A stretch of DNA of 64,000 nucleotides from Paraflavitalea soli (GCF_003555545.1 NZ_CP032157.1:2174546-2238545), one strand, 5' to 3'. Numbered from the stretch's first letter, positions 9,174-18,407 are shown. Program-made: numbers and translations. The notes: generated by a model not told the origin, from the letters alone.

Positions 9174-9187
9174 TATGTTCGTACATA
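9174..9187. promoter_or_regulatory. Candidate GntR operator in the regulator's own promoter
   Basis: TATGTTCGTACATA is 14-27 bp upstream of the regulator's ATG and repeats exactly the site before susC. On the minus strand it immediately follows TAATTTTA, a near match to the Bacteroidota -7 element TAnnTTTG, so binding here would block transcription of the regulator itself. Confidence 0.65.
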
Positions 9188-9265
9188 CTAAAATTAGGGA
9201 GATTTGTGGATTGACCAAAAAATATTTTTTGCAGGTCTGGGTACAGTGTCACACGCTGCCTGGCG

Positions 9266-9415
9266 ATTGTAGTGTTGATTGAGTATGAACTGACGCCCTA
9301 TAGCTATTCACTGCAGAAGATTATTGAGGCAATGGCGGAGTGGGGAACCCAACACCGGAAGAAGATTAAAGGGGAGTTGGCGGTTGTGAGGGCTTCTAAA
9401 ACCTGCGTATTTTAA
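9266..9415 (+). pseudogene. Remnant of an HxlR-family regulator (C-terminal fragment)
   Basis: A plus-strand frame ending at TAA 9413-9415 reads IEYELTPYSYSLQKIIEAMA followed by EWGTQHRKKIKGE. This matches the end of HxlR-type winged-helix regulators, in which an EYxLTxxG-like turn precedes a long final helix with a conserved tryptophan. The preceding 80-90 residues of the family, including the DNA-recognition helix, are missing: sequence before about 9266 does not continue the similarity. No start codon or ribosome site fits. It sits where base composition changes to AT-rich, so it is probably the stump of a gene interrupted when the following block arrived. Confidence 0.6.
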
Positions 9416-9538
9416 ATTATACATGCGTTGGTGGAATGCTATATCTAGCGGGAGGGTGAATATAAGTTCTACCTTCTGGATCTAAAAAGCCGAAAGAGTA
9501 AAAGCTGCGACGACACTGTCACTCAAGCGGGTAATTAA

Positions 9539-10135
9539 TTAATCTAAAGAAACTATCAAGCTATCAATCGCATCATCCAGCATTTGAGATTGGGAACGAG
9601 CATCTAAATCTTTATGAATTAAATTGAGCGATGCAAGCCCTTGCACAATGGCCATTGAGATGTAGCACTTGCGTTTCAGATAAGTATCGTTACTATTTTC
9701 TTTTCCACATGCCTTTGTAATTGCCTGATTTATTGAATTAACAAATGTTAGCATTTCCGGAAACAGCGGATTTAATTCGTTTAGCTCGATTCCAATCTCC
9801 TGCATAAGAAGATATAAATCCTTTTCATGGGTTGCAAAATCCAAATAGGTTCTAAGCATTGCCTTTAATCTGCTCCTCGGGTCAATTATACCCTTGCAGT
9901 TTATATCTATACTGATATTAAGCTGTTGATATCCCAACCTGGCCAAATCAACTAATAGCGCCTCTTTGTTTTTGAAATACAGATACACCGCTGTAGCGGA
10001 AAATTCAATGTTGTTCGCCAGTCTTCTTAAACTCAGAGACCGATATCCTTCCTCTTTGACAATGTTCAATGCTGCATGAAGAATATCTTTATGCATTTTC
10101 AACCGGTTCCTTGCTTTTCTTTCTTTACTTCCCAT
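9539..10135 (-). CDS. TetR/AcrR-family transcriptional regulator
   Basis: A 198-residue regulator when started at ATG 10135 (MGSKERKARN); a longer frame exists upstream, but its extra 39 residues do not look like part of the family. Residues 10-60 form the TetR helix-turn-helix: ILHAALNIVKEEGYRSLSLR, then FSATAVYLYFKNKEALLVDL. The C-terminal ligand domain is not assignable to a known effector. Codon use and composition are AT-rich like the efflux cluster that follows and unlike the Sus locus before it. It is 300 bp from the flavoprotein gene and may regulate it or the SDR. Confidence 0.9.
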   Translation of the reverse strand: MGSKERKARNRLKMHKDILHAALNIVKEEGYRSLSLRRLANNIEFSATAVYLYFKNKEALLVDLARLGYQQLNISIDINCKGIIDPRSRLKAMLRTYLDFATHEKDLYLLMQEIGIELNELNPLFPEMLTFVNSINQAITKACGKENSNDTYLKRKCYISMAIVQGLASLNLIHKDLDARSQSQMLDDAIDSLIVSLD

Positions 10136-10435
10136 AATTTTAGTTGAAAATAACACTATCCGCAGCCACTGTTTTGTAAGAAACAGACTTGATCTTTCTG
10201 ATGCCTTCCCCACCGGCAGGTCCGGTTCATGCAAGAATTGCTTTGCGTACAAGTTGAAGTTTCCGAAGTAGAATTTTCCGCGAAATAAATCCGCCTAATG
10301 AAAATCCAAAAAGGTCAACTTTTTCATACCCCCAGTACTTTAATGAAAGCTATTATATTTGTATTTAAACGTACTGTCTCTAAACTTGCTGCTAACGGTT
10401 AACGCCAAATCGCATGTTGTATGCAGCATTTATTA
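10136..10435. other. 300-bp intergenic gap, no gene seen
   Basis: AT-rich sequence between the flavoprotein stop and the TetR start. It holds a plus-strand TATATTTG at 10354-10361 with no plus-strand gene behind it, and a GCTAACGGTTAACGCC stretch at 10391-10406. I see no terminator-like hairpin with a T tract and no open frame with coding character. Confidence 0.5.
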
Positions 10436-11350
10436 TCATTTTAAAAATTCCTCTTCTGTTATTGCGTTATTTAAGAATACTCCTGTATTATTCCCTGTTG
10501 ATATAGCGTAAGATACAGCACGAAGAGGATTGGTATTGTCTCCACAAGCGAATATACTATCTACTGTTGTTTTTTGACATGTATCTACTTTGATAAGCCC
10601 CTGCTCTGTCAATTCACAGCCCAACAATTCGGGGATTTTACAATGCTGTTCAAAAGGAGGTCTTGAATATATCGCTTTTAATTGAAAAGTTGAATTGTCT
10701 GAAAAAATTATTTCTTCAACTACTCCGTCTTTGTGTTTCAATGAGGCAATTTTCCTTTCAACTATTGAAATATTGTGTCTTTTGATTTCATCGGTTTGCG
10801 TTTGTGTCAGTTCCGACTTTCCATTGGTAAATATCGTTAAATCCTTTGTCCAGTTACGAATGAGTCGAGCCAAATGAAATGCACCATATCCATTTGCAAA
10901 AATCCCAGTTTTTTGATTTTTCACTTCATATCCGTGGCAATACGGACAATGAAGTACTGTAATTCCCCAACATTCAGAAAACCCCTTAATGTTTAGCATT
11001 GTGTCTTTTAAGCCTGTTGCAAAAACGAGTTTTTTAGCCGAAAATAATTTTCCAGATTGAGTTGAAATCTCAAAGCCATTATCGGTTTTCGTTCCATTAA
11101 TGACAAGGTCAGTTAAGAATTTTACTGTGTCGTATTTCAACACTTGATTTTTCGCTTTTTCCGCAATAACGTTTGGTTTTTCTCCGTCTTGCGTAATAAA
11201 GTTATGTGAATGAGGTGTTTGCCGGTTGCAAGGCAAACCGCTGTCAATGATTAAAACATTCCTTAATGCCCGTCCCAAAGACATTGCTGCAGAAAGTCCT
11301 GCATAGCTTCCGCCAACTATTATTACGTCAAAATTTTTGTTATCTGTCAT
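10436..11350 (-). CDS. Thioredoxin-reductase-like FAD/NAD(P)-dependent oxidoreductase
   Basis: A 304-residue cytoplasmic flavoprotein of the class II pyridine nucleotide-disulfide family. The N-terminal FAD site is VIIVGGSYAGLSAAMSLGRA (9-28). HCPYCHGYE holds the CxxC pair that in thioredoxin reductases is the redox-active disulfide. SIFACGDN close to the C-terminus is the second FAD motif. The middle domain, which should bind NAD(P)H, lacks an obvious GxGxxG (it reads GIFANGYGAFHLARL), so the cofactor or the activity may differ from classical TrxB. It follows the SDR by 63 bp and probably belongs to the efflux operon's distal end. A role in detoxification or redox stress is inference. Confidence 0.88.
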   Translation of the reverse strand: MTDNKNFDVIIVGGSYAGLSAAMSLGRALRNVLIIDSGLPCNRQTPHSHNFITQDGEKPNVIAEKAKNQVLKYDTVKFLTDLVINGTKTDNGFEISTQSGKLFSAKKLVFATGLKDTMLNIKGFSECWGITVLHCPYCHGYEVKNQKTGIFANGYGAFHLARLIRNWTKDLTIFTNGKSELTQTQTDEIKRHNISIVERKIASLKHKDGVVEEIIFSDNSTFQLKAIYSRPPFEQHCKIPELLGCELTEQGLIKVDTCQKTTVDSIFACGDNTNPLRAVSYAISTGNNTGVFLNNAITEEEFLK

Positions 11351-11413
11351 TTTGTTAAAATTTTAAAATGTTGTTAATGGAAAAGGTAAAGGTAAAATGG
11401 AATTTCAAATACA

Positions 11414-12190
11414 TCACCTGGCACTTGCCAACTTCATCTTGATTTTCATCATCACAGAGTCTGGCAGTATTCCAGCTAAAATGGAATTAAACCGGTTTTG
11501 AAAGCCTACAATTTTCTTTCCTTTTCCGTGTAGTAAAAGTTTCACTCCTTCAGCAGCCACTGTTTTTACCGGGGTGGGCTTATTGGATTTCACCAAATTG
11601 GTTTCCCGCATTTCCGGTGAAACAAAAGCTGTCTCAGTTGTGCCGGGAGCAAGTGTGGTAACCACTACGCCGGTTCCTTCCAGCTCGGCAGCGAGAGTTT
11701 CCGAAAATGCCAAGACAAAAGACTTGGTAGCGGAATACACCGACATGTAAGGAAAAGGCAAATAGGCAATCACTGAAGACACGTTCATGATTCTGCCCGA
11801 CTTTCGGGCTACCATGTCTTTCGCAAATATTTTGGTGAGGATAACCAGGCTACTGACGTTGAGATCAATCATGTTCAACTCTTTTTCCAGTGATGTTTCC
11901 AAAAAACTGCCATAGTCGCCAAATCCTGCGTTGTTCACCAAATGAGATACCTGGTAGTTGGCGCTCTTTATATCATCATATAACTGATACGCCTGCTCTG
12001 CTTTGCTTAGGTCTTTGGTTATGTAATGTACGACAACCCCATACCTCGAGGATAATTCCTGCTGCATGGCTGCCAATTTATCCTCACTGCGGGCAGTGAG
12101 GATTAGATTGTATTTTAAAGCCGCAAGCTGTTGGGCCATTTCGCAACCAATTCCGGACGATGCTCCGGTTATTAAGATGTATTGTTTCAT
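11414..12190 (-). CDS. Short-chain dehydrogenase/reductase (SDR)
   Basis: A 258-residue Rossmann-fold oxidoreductase when started at ATG 12190 (MKQYILITGASSGIG); the longer frame from 12226 would overlap the efflux pump gene and adds nothing conserved. The nucleotide-binding TGASSGIG is at 8-15, NNAG follows in the middle, and the catalytic tetrad residues appear as Ser in MNVSSVIAY and the pair in YSATKSF. Substrate unknown. It lies 22 bp after the RND pump gene, so it is co-transcribed with it. SDR genes next to efflux pumps can modify the same toxic compounds, but nothing here proves that. Confidence 0.9.
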   Translation of the reverse strand: MKQYILITGASSGIGCEMAQQLAALKYNLILTARSEDKLAAMQQELSSRYGVVVHYITKDLSKAEQAYQLYDDIKSANYQVSHLVNNAGFGDYGSFLETSLEKELNMIDLNVSSLVILTKIFAKDMVARKSGRIMNVSSVIAYLPFPYMSVYSATKSFVLAFSETLAAELEGTGVVVTTLAPGTTETAFVSPEMRETNLVKSNKPTPVKTVAAEGVKLLLHGKGKKIVGFQNRFNSILAGILPDSVMMKIKMKLASAR

Positions 12191-12212
12191 TTTGTTTTGA
12201 TTTCTTAGATGA

Positions 12213-15200
12213 TTAAATATTTTCAATGGAAGGCGGAATAAGCTTATACATTACCGGCGTTACAATTCTTGAAAGAATGGTTGAACTGATTAATCCACCA
12301 ATCAACACAATCGCTAATGGAGAGATAAGTGGATTGGGATTCCAGGCAAGTGGAATTAATCCGCAAATGGCAGTTATAGACGTGAGCACAACCGGTAAAA
12401 AACGGGTTTCTCCTGCTATCTTAATTGCGCTATCAATGCTATGTCCTTCAGTTCGCAACTGGTTAGTAAAATCAACGAGTAACAGCGAATTTTTGACTTG
12501 TATGCCGGACAAACCAATGAAACCAATAATAGAAACCATTGACATCGGATGGCCGGCGATCAATAGCATTATCACACCTCCCAGAATTCCTAATGGAATA
12601 ATAGATAGTACAATGATGATACCTTTAAACGTCTTAAATTGTAGTAACAGAACTCCAATAAAAAGGAATGTACTTAACAGGATAACTGACAAAAAATTTC
12701 CACCCAGTGTATCACCTTCCGATTCCGCTTCACCGGATAGTTTGTAATAGTAGCCAGTCGGCATTTGAAGTTTATCCAGTTGGGGAACAATGTTCTTTAA
12801 AACATCATTTGCCAATACACTTTCTTTGGTGAGAGAGGTGATTTTTGCGAAACGAGATTTATTAAAATGATTTATGGCAGTAGGTGATGTTTCAAAAGAG
12901 ATCGTCGCAATTTGACTAACTAATACAGGACTGCCTTGTATGTTATTTACATACAGATTCTTAAACACATCCAGGTTTGAATATTTCTCCCTGGGAAGTG
13001 TTATGACAATATTGCGTGAATCGCCTCTGTCATCTATATAATCACCAACGGTTAATCCCGCTACCGCCAGTCGAACTACTTTATCAATATCGCTTGTAAG
13101 CACACCCAGTGTGCGGGCTTTTTCTTTATTTATTTCTATTTTAACATCCGATTTGTAGGTGTTTAATTCATTATTGATGTAAACAGTACCTGGGTTGTTG
13201 CGTAAAATGTCCTCCACCTTAAAGGAAAGCTTGCGCAGTGTGTCCGGGTCTTCACCAAAAACCCTTACAACTATATTGGCTTCTATCGGGGGGCCCTGTT
13301 CAAAATCTTTTACTTCAATTTTGGCATAAGGGAAATCCTTAAACTTTTCTCTTAGCTGCTTAACTAACTCTACTTTAGAGTCAGGACTTGCCTCATCATC
13401 CATCTGTACAAAAATCTGGGCAAAATCGGGCTTTACGTCTTGTTGATGTACATTATAATATATCTGCGGATTTCCTTTACCAACGTTGCTTGTATAATAC
13501 ACAATCTCTTTGTGTTGCTTTAATTCATTTTCCACGAGTTTAGTTACACGATCACTTTCGGGAATATCAGCCTGCAGCGGCATTTTGATATTGATCAGGA
13601 ACATTGGCTTTTCAGATGTGGGAAAAAGTTTGAATCCTGTTTTTGTAAATAAGAAAAAGGCCAGCGCACTTAGTACTAATGATATTGCAATAGTTGTTTT
13701 AGGCCATTTTAAAGCTCGTGGCATAATACCCCGATAACTATAAGTCAGGAATTTTTGCAGTTGCTTAAGGAAAAAATTTCCTTCGCTATGTGTGTGTGTT
13801 TTCAGCATCCGGCTTCCAAGGAAAGGAACAAGCGTTAAAGCCACGATCATTGATGCCAATACACTGGTTATAACAGCCATAGGCAGGCTGCGCATAAATT
13901 CGCCGGCTGCATCAGGCAGGAAGGCCAGGGGCAAAAATGCAATTACCAAAGTGGCTGTACATCCTACAACTGCTATACCGATTTGTTTTGTGCCTTTCAG
14001 AACAGCATCCATTCGTGAATGTCCTTCCCTAAGCCATCTTTCTATATTTTCTACCACAACAATACTGTCATCCACTAACAATCCCAAAGCCACAACAAGT
14101 CCAACAATACTTAGCTGATTTAATGAAAACCCAAATAAATTCATTGCTATAAGCCCTAAGGCTAAAGAAAGCGGAATAGAGATCATTACAATGAGCGATG
14201 CCCTGAATCCTAAAGGCAATAAGGTAATGACTACTAAAAGAATTGCTAAACCAAAATCAAATCCGAGATGTCCCAAACGTTGTGAAACCATGGTAGCCTG
14301 ATCAAAAGTTTTGACAAGCCGAATATTAGCAGGCAATCCTTTGGAAAATTCGTCCAATACCGGAAGAAACTCTCCCTGCACTTTCGCAATATTAACATTG
14401 TCTTTCATTGCAGCCGTAATCAGTACACAACGATGCCCGTTTACGCGCGTAATGTGGCGGACCATTTCGCTTTTATAACTTACCTCAGCTACATCTTTCA
14501 GATAGATGATCTTCCCATTGGCGTTGTAGATGACAGTATTGGCAACATCCTCCACGTTCTTAAGTTTTCCGCTGGTTTTTACATTAAAGATCTTACTCTC
14601 CAGGTTAATGCTTCCCCCCGGAATGTCTGCCGCTTCGCTTTGTAAACTACCTGTAACTACGCTAAGCGGGATCTTCAGTTGCGCCAGTTTGTCCAATTGT
14701 ACATCAACACGGATTTCCTGTTCCGGCATACCGGAATATTTAACTTCTTTGAGGTTTGTTATTTTCTCCAGGCGGGTTTTTAATATATCAGCCTGGTCTC
14801 TCAACAGTTTATCGGAAGCGTTATCCGAAACCAAGGCAACCTGTAAAATTTTAACATCGGAAGAAGATATTTTTTCTGTTTTGATCAGGTAGATATCCTT
14901 GGGAAGTTCACTGTTTTTCAAAGCATTTATCTCTGTAGAAATTTCCTGGTACTTATTGTTAATATCAACACCATATTTGAATTTCACCTGGATCGCCGCC
15001 ACACCATCCTCAACTGTGGTAAGCATTTTGTCAATATTCTCCAGTCCGTAGATTTTGTTTTCAATGGGCTTTACCACTTGCTCTTCCATATCTTTAGGAC
15101 TAGTGCCTGGATATATGACAGTTATGAGATACTCCGGCGGATGTATAGTTGGATCTTCCGAACGGGGCATTGTAAACAAGGTGAGTACACCAACCACTGC

Positions 15201-15263
15201 AAACAGCAGGAATATAATGAGGGTGAACTGATAGTTTTTAACGGCAAAGTTTGTGATCTTCAT
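12213..15263 (-). CDS. RND-family efflux pump, inner-membrane permease
   Basis: A 1016-residue resistance-nodulation-division transporter of the AcrB/MexB-like branch. It has the usual layout: one membrane helix (about 11-33), a large periplasmic loop, six helices, and the same again. The proton-relay aspartates are in ALGLLVDDSIVVVENIERW. It couples proton influx to export of drugs or other compounds through an adaptor and an outer-membrane channel. Both partners are encoded directly upstream (the adaptor ends 11 bp before this start), so the tripartite system is complete. AT-rich composition suggests acquisition from elsewhere. Confidence 0.96.
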   Translation of the reverse strand: MKITNFAVKNYQFTLIIFLLFAVVGVLTLFTMPRSEDPTIHPPEYLITVIYPGTSPKDMEEQVVKPIENKIYGLENIDKMLTTVEDGVAAIQVKFKYGVDINNKYQEISTEINALKNSELPKDIYLIKTEKISSSDVKILQVALVSDNASDKLLRDQADILKTRLEKITNLKEVKYSGMPEQEIRVDVQLDKLAQLKIPLSVVTGSLQSEAADIPGGSINLESKIFNVKTSGKLKNVEDVANTVIYNANGKIIYLKDVAEVSYKSEMVRHITRVNGHRCVLITAAMKDNVNIAKVQGEFLPVLDEFSKGLPANIRLVKTFDQATMVSQRLGHLGFDFGLAILLVVITLLPLGFRASLIVMISIPLSLALGLIAMNLFGFSLNQLSIVGLVVALGLLVDDSIVVVENIERWLREGHSRMDAVLKGTKQIGIAVVGCTATLVIAFLPLAFLPDAAGEFMRSLPMAVITSVLASMIVALTLVPFLGSRMLKTHTHSEGNFFLKQLQKFLTYSYRGIMPRALKWPKTTIAISLVLSALAFFLFTKTGFKLFPTSEKPMFLINIKMPLQADIPESDRVTKLVENELKQHKEIVYYTSNVGKGNPQIYYNVHQQDVKPDFAQIFVQMDDEASPDSKVELVKQLREKFKDFPYAKIEVKDFEQGPPIEANIVVRVFGEDPDTLRKLSFKVEDILRNNPGTVYINNELNTYKSDVKIEINKEKARTLGVLTSDIDKVVRLAVAGLTVGDYIDDRGDSRNIVITLPREKYSNLDVFKNLYVNNIQGSPVLVSQIATISFETSPTAINHFNKSRFAKITSLTKESVLANDVLKNIVPQLDKLQMPTGYYYKLSGEAESEGDTLGGNFLSVILLSTFLFIGVLLLQFKTFKGIIIVLSIIPLGILGGVIMLLIAGHPMSMVSIIGFIGLSGIQVKNSLLLVDFTNQLRTEGHSIDSAIKIAGETRFLPVVLTSITAICGLIPLAWNPNPLISPLAIVLIGGLISSTILSRIVTPVMYKLIPPSIENI

Positions 15264-15274
15264 ATACGTAATTA

Positions 15275-16324
15275 TTACCGAATAATTTTTATTGTAGATT
15301 TTTCGTTGAGATAGGCACTATTAGAGATCACGATTTCTTCCACTCCATCAAGTCCACCTTTTAGATACACCTGTTGATTGTCGACCCTTGAAATAGTTAC
15401 AGGAATTTTCCTGACCTTATTAGCTCCGTCAGGTGTAAATACGAATGCCTTATCGCCATCGGCTTCTACCAACGATCCATATGGGACGACCTTGACATTT
15501 TCATTCTGACTGGTAGATATTTCCGCTTTGCCAAACATACCTACTGCCGGCTTTATATCCTTTAATTTCAACTTTAGTTCTACCTGAAAAGAGCCCAGTG
15601 TACGATCTGCCACCTGCGACTTACGAAACACGAAAGCCTCAATTTGTTTATCCTCATATCCATCAAGTGTCACAGTTGAGGTTTGCCCCAGGTTAATCAT
15701 TGCCCATTCCTTGTCTGTAACACCGACTCTCAAAATATAATTATTGTTCCGCTGTGTTTCGTTAATAGCCAGCACCGGCATACCGGGTCCTATTACTTCT
15801 CCTTCATTGGCAATTTTCTGGCTTACAAAACCATCAGAAGCCGCATATATTTTTGAATAATGTTCATTAAAGGAAACAGCCTCTTTTGCTTTTTGAGCAA
15901 TATCCAGGGCTGTTTTGGTGTTTTGCAACTGCTCTAATGTAAAAACACTGTCTTTGTAAAGATTAACGGCCCGATCATGATCACGCTGTGCCTTCTCTAC
16001 ATTTAAACTGGATTGTGATACGCCGGCAGCAATTTCAGTGGAATTGAGCGTAGCGAGCAACTGACCTTTTCGAAAAAACTGACCTTCTTCTATCAACACA
16101 CTGCTGATTACACCGCCAATCTTGAAAGAATATTTAGCTTCGTTTTCTGTGCTTACGAGCCCTGTAGCACTTATTTTTTGGGGTAATGCCAATGCGGATA
16201 CAGCAGAGGTCTTTACAGGGATAACATCTGCTACTTCAAATGCTTTTTTTGCCTTGTCTTCATCATGGCAGGAATATAAAATTAATATTGCTGCGGCAAG
16301 GAGGAGTAATTGATTTTTTTTCAT
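15275..16324 (-). CDS. RND efflux adaptor (membrane fusion protein, HlyD/AcrA type)
   Basis: A 349-residue periplasmic adaptor. The signal ends in ILYSCHDED, which places a lipid-anchored Cys at 19. It then follows the family order: barrel-sandwich half with GGVISSVLIEEGQFFRKGQL, a helical hairpin (about 90-150), the second lipoyl half with ASDGFVSQKIANEGEVIGPG, then beta-barrel and membrane-proximal domains. The adaptor joins the inner-membrane pump to the outer-membrane channel. It lies 17 bp from the channel gene and 11 bp from the pump gene. Confidence 0.94.
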   Translation of the reverse strand: MKKNQLLLLAAAILILYSCHDEDKAKKAFEVADVIPVKTSAVSALALPQKISATGLVSTENEAKYSFKIGGVISSVLIEEGQFFRKGQLLATLNSTEIAAGVSQSSLNVEKAQRDHDRAVNLYKDSVFTLEQLQNTKTALDIAQKAKEAVSFNEHYSKIYAASDGFVSQKIANEGEVIGPGMPVLAINETQRNNNYILRVGVTDKEWAMINLGQTSTVTLDGYEDKQIEAFVFRKSQVADRTLGSFQVELKLKLKDIKPAVGMFGKAEISTSQNENVKVVPYGSLVEADGDKAFVFTPDGANKVRKIPVTISRVDNQQVYLKGGLDGVEEIVISNSAYLNEKSTIKIIR

Positions 16325-16341
16325 TATAGTTTTTTTTCTGT

Positions 16342-17703
16342 TTATTGAATGATGAAGCTGGCATTGGCGCGTTCTATAGCTGCGTGAGCAATCCAGGTAT
16401 CGAAAAGAGCAATGTTAGCATTCAATTGGGCATCGATTAATTGATTTTGAGCGTCCAATAGTTCAATATATATAGCCATTCCTTCCTTGTATAATTTCAA
16501 TACATCACCGTAATAGGTTTGAGCGGTTTTTAGTTGTGATTGTGCCGATTTATATTGAGCAATGGCGCTTTGCATATCATTCTGCCGAACTTTGAGCTCG
16601 GTAAGCAGTTGTTGTTGCACATAATCTGTCTGAGCCTCTATGGTTTGGCGGTCAGCCAGCGTCTGTTTTATTTTATAAGAATTTTTTCCAAAAGAAAAGA
16701 GGTCCCATTCCAGCGAAACGCCCAGGAAATAGTAGCGACTTTGTTTGTTAAATTTCCAATCAAAGGCTTGCGAACCCAGATCTAAATAGGTACCTATCTT
16801 AGGGATCAGGTATGATTTTGCAAGACCGTTCAAATTGCTATTAATGTCTTTTGCAATCTTGAGTTTAGTTAACTCTTCCCTGCCGTTTATATTTTCGCTT
16901 AGCAGATAATCCTGCCTGGGTAAAGCTATCATCTCATCTAACAGTATGCTATCTGTTAATGGGCGGTTTAGCAAAAAGTTAAAATAATAACGGGCGGATT
17001 CTGCTGTTTTGTTTGCTGCAATAAGATCAGCATTCATTTTGGCGACCTCATTATTACTTCGAATAACTGCGGTACGGTTTACTTTGCTATTGTTAAAAAG
17101 TGCGGTATTAATTCGCTGACCCTCTTCCACAAGCCGAAGGGATGATTCATAGATCCTAATAGCATTAATAGCTTTTATATATTTGAAGTAAGCTGTTTTA
17201 ATCTCTTTTACCAATTCACGTTTGTATAGCAGTACTTCTGATTTTTGAAAATCAACCTGTTGCAGTTTAATTCTTTTGTTATAACTAAGCTCTGCGTTCA
17301 AAATAGGCAGGCTTGTACGAAATTTTGCATCATAGAAGTTGTCAGGATTCAGCAGAATGCGCTGGTTTTGAAGCTGGGGAAATGAATTACTTCCAGTCAA
17401 TTGATTTAGCGAAGCGTAAGCCCCATTTAGCAGATCACCCGTTGGAAAATCTATTGTGCGGCCTCCATCAGCTTTCGTGTAAGTAGTTGAGAAGGAAATG
17501 TTTGGCAGGAACATACTTTTTGCCTCGTTGAGCGCGTAGACGTTTTTTTCTAACATAAAAGTCTGCTGCTTAATACTTTGGTTGGATGTAAGCCCTTGCT
17601 TGATGTACTCATCCAGTTTATTTTGAGCTTTCAATGGATGAACTGAAACAATGGCAAATACCATAAGAAAGAGATAGTGGAGAATTCTGTTTTCAGGCTT
17701 CAT
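16342..17703 (-). CDS. TolC-family outer-membrane efflux channel
   Basis: A 453-residue outer-membrane factor with signal peptide cleaved after HPLKAQ (about 30). Two copies of the OMF repeat are visible as long amphipathic helices, for example around FQKSEVLLYKRELVKEIKTA and YVQQQLLTELKVRQNDMQSA. The ATG at 17703 is preferred over an in-frame GTG three codons upstream. It is first in the RND operon, 53 bp behind the TetR repressor gene, and the gap holds a near-perfect copy of the repressor's palindrome. Confidence 0.93.
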   Translation of the reverse strand: MKPENRILHYLFLMVFAIVSVHPLKAQNKLDEYIKQGLTSNQSIKQQTFMLEKNVYALNEAKSMFLPNISFSTTYTKADGGRTIDFPTGDLLNGAYASLNQLTGSNSFPQLQNQRILLNPDNFYDAKFRTSLPILNAELSYNKRIKLQQVDFQKSEVLLYKRELVKEIKTAYFKYIKAINAIRIYESSLRLVEEGQRINTALFNNSKVNRTAVIRSNNEVAKMNADLIAANKTAESARYYFNFLLNRPLTDSILLDEMIALPRQDYLLSENINGREELTKLKIAKDINSNLNGLAKSYLIPKIGTYLDLGSQAFDWKFNKQSRYYFLGVSLEWDLFSFGKNSYKIKQTLADRQTIEAQTDYVQQQLLTELKVRQNDMQSAIAQYKSAQSQLKTAQTYYGDVLKLYKEGMAIYIELLDAQNQLIDAQLNANIALFDTWIAHAAIERANASFIIQ

Positions 17704-17722
17704 TTTAATCACTGTTATTTAA

Positions 17723-17737
17723 TTAAACACTGTTCAA
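17723..17737. promoter_or_regulatory. Probable TetR operator before the efflux operon
   Basis: TTAAACACTGTTCAA differs at a single base from the perfect palindrome TTGAACACTGTTCAA found in the promoter of the adjacent tetR gene. It lies 20-34 bp upstream of the outer-membrane channel start, so the repressor could control the efflux genes independently of read-through. Confidence 0.75.
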
Positions 17738-17756
17738 TAATATTGTAAAAAAAAGC

Positions 17757-18365
17757 TTAGCTCTTTTCGAGCAAAGCAACAAAACACTCATAACCGTGGT
17801 GCATAAGTTCTTCATTTGTCTTGTTCACAAAACTTGTTGTGCGGTCTTTACAGAACAAGGCACAAATTCCGTGAAGTGTTGAAAGTATCATAAATGCTAA
17901 ATACTCAGTATCCATATCTTTGAACTTGCCCATCTGTTGACAATCTTTAACAACAGCAGTTACCAGACTAATCGCTTCCTGAGCTATCTTAAAACCACCG
18001 CTTTCAACTTTTTTAGCGGGTTCTTCAACAATAAACATTAAGTTGTAATAGTCTTTATTTTGTTGTGCAAATTCGATAAAAACGCGCCCCGCTGCTTTCA
18101 AACGTTCAAAAGGATTGGCCACTTTTTCCAGGACTTTTAACTGCATGAGCAGCAATTGAAACCCTTCCTTATGTAGCTCATGAAAAATCTCACTTTTATC
18201 CTTGAAATAAAAATAGAGTGATCCAGGGCTATAATTAATTTCATTCGCAATATTGCGCATGCTGGTTTGTTCATAGCCTTTTTCGAGAAATATTTTACGG
18301 GCGCCATTCAGGATCCGTTTATGCATTTCTTGTTTTTCCTCTTGTTTTCTCTCTGCTATTCCCAT
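17757..18365 (-). CDS. TetR/AcrR-family repressor of the RND efflux operon
   Basis: A 202-residue regulator. The DNA-binding part is at 12-62: ILNGARKIFLEKGYEQTSMR, then INYSPGSLYFYFKDKSEIFH. The C-terminal ligand domain contains FLVEE-like helices resembling the TetR_C_33/AcrR-type group, without an identifiable ligand. It is the first gene upstream of the tripartite efflux operon in the same direction. A palindromic 15-mer occurs in its promoter and again before the efflux genes, the normal arrangement for an autoregulated efflux repressor that is released when a pump substrate binds. Confidence 0.92.
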   Translation of the reverse strand: MGIAERKQEEKQEMHKRILNGARKIFLEKGYEQTSMRNIANEINYSPGSLYFYFKDKSEIFHELHKEGFQLLLMQLKVLEKVANPFERLKAAGRVFIEFAQQNKDYYNLMFIVEEPAKKVESGGFKIAQEAISLVTAVVKDCQQMGKFKDMDTEYLAFMILSTLHGICALFCKDRTTSFVNKTNEELMHHGYECFVALLEKS

Positions 18366-18384
18366 CGTTAATTAAATGATAGTG

Positions 18385-18407
18385 CAAATATATTGAACAC
18401 TGTTCAA
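18385..18407 (-). promoter_or_regulatory. tetR promoter with overlapping palindromic operator
   Basis: On the minus strand TATATTTG (18392-18385) is a perfect match to the Bacteroidota -7 consensus TAnnTTTG, 20 bp before the tetR start. Directly upstream of it is TTGAACACTGTTCAA (18393-18407), a perfect inverted repeat with 6-bp arms and 3-bp centre. A repressor bound there would cover the promoter spacer. Confidence 0.8.
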
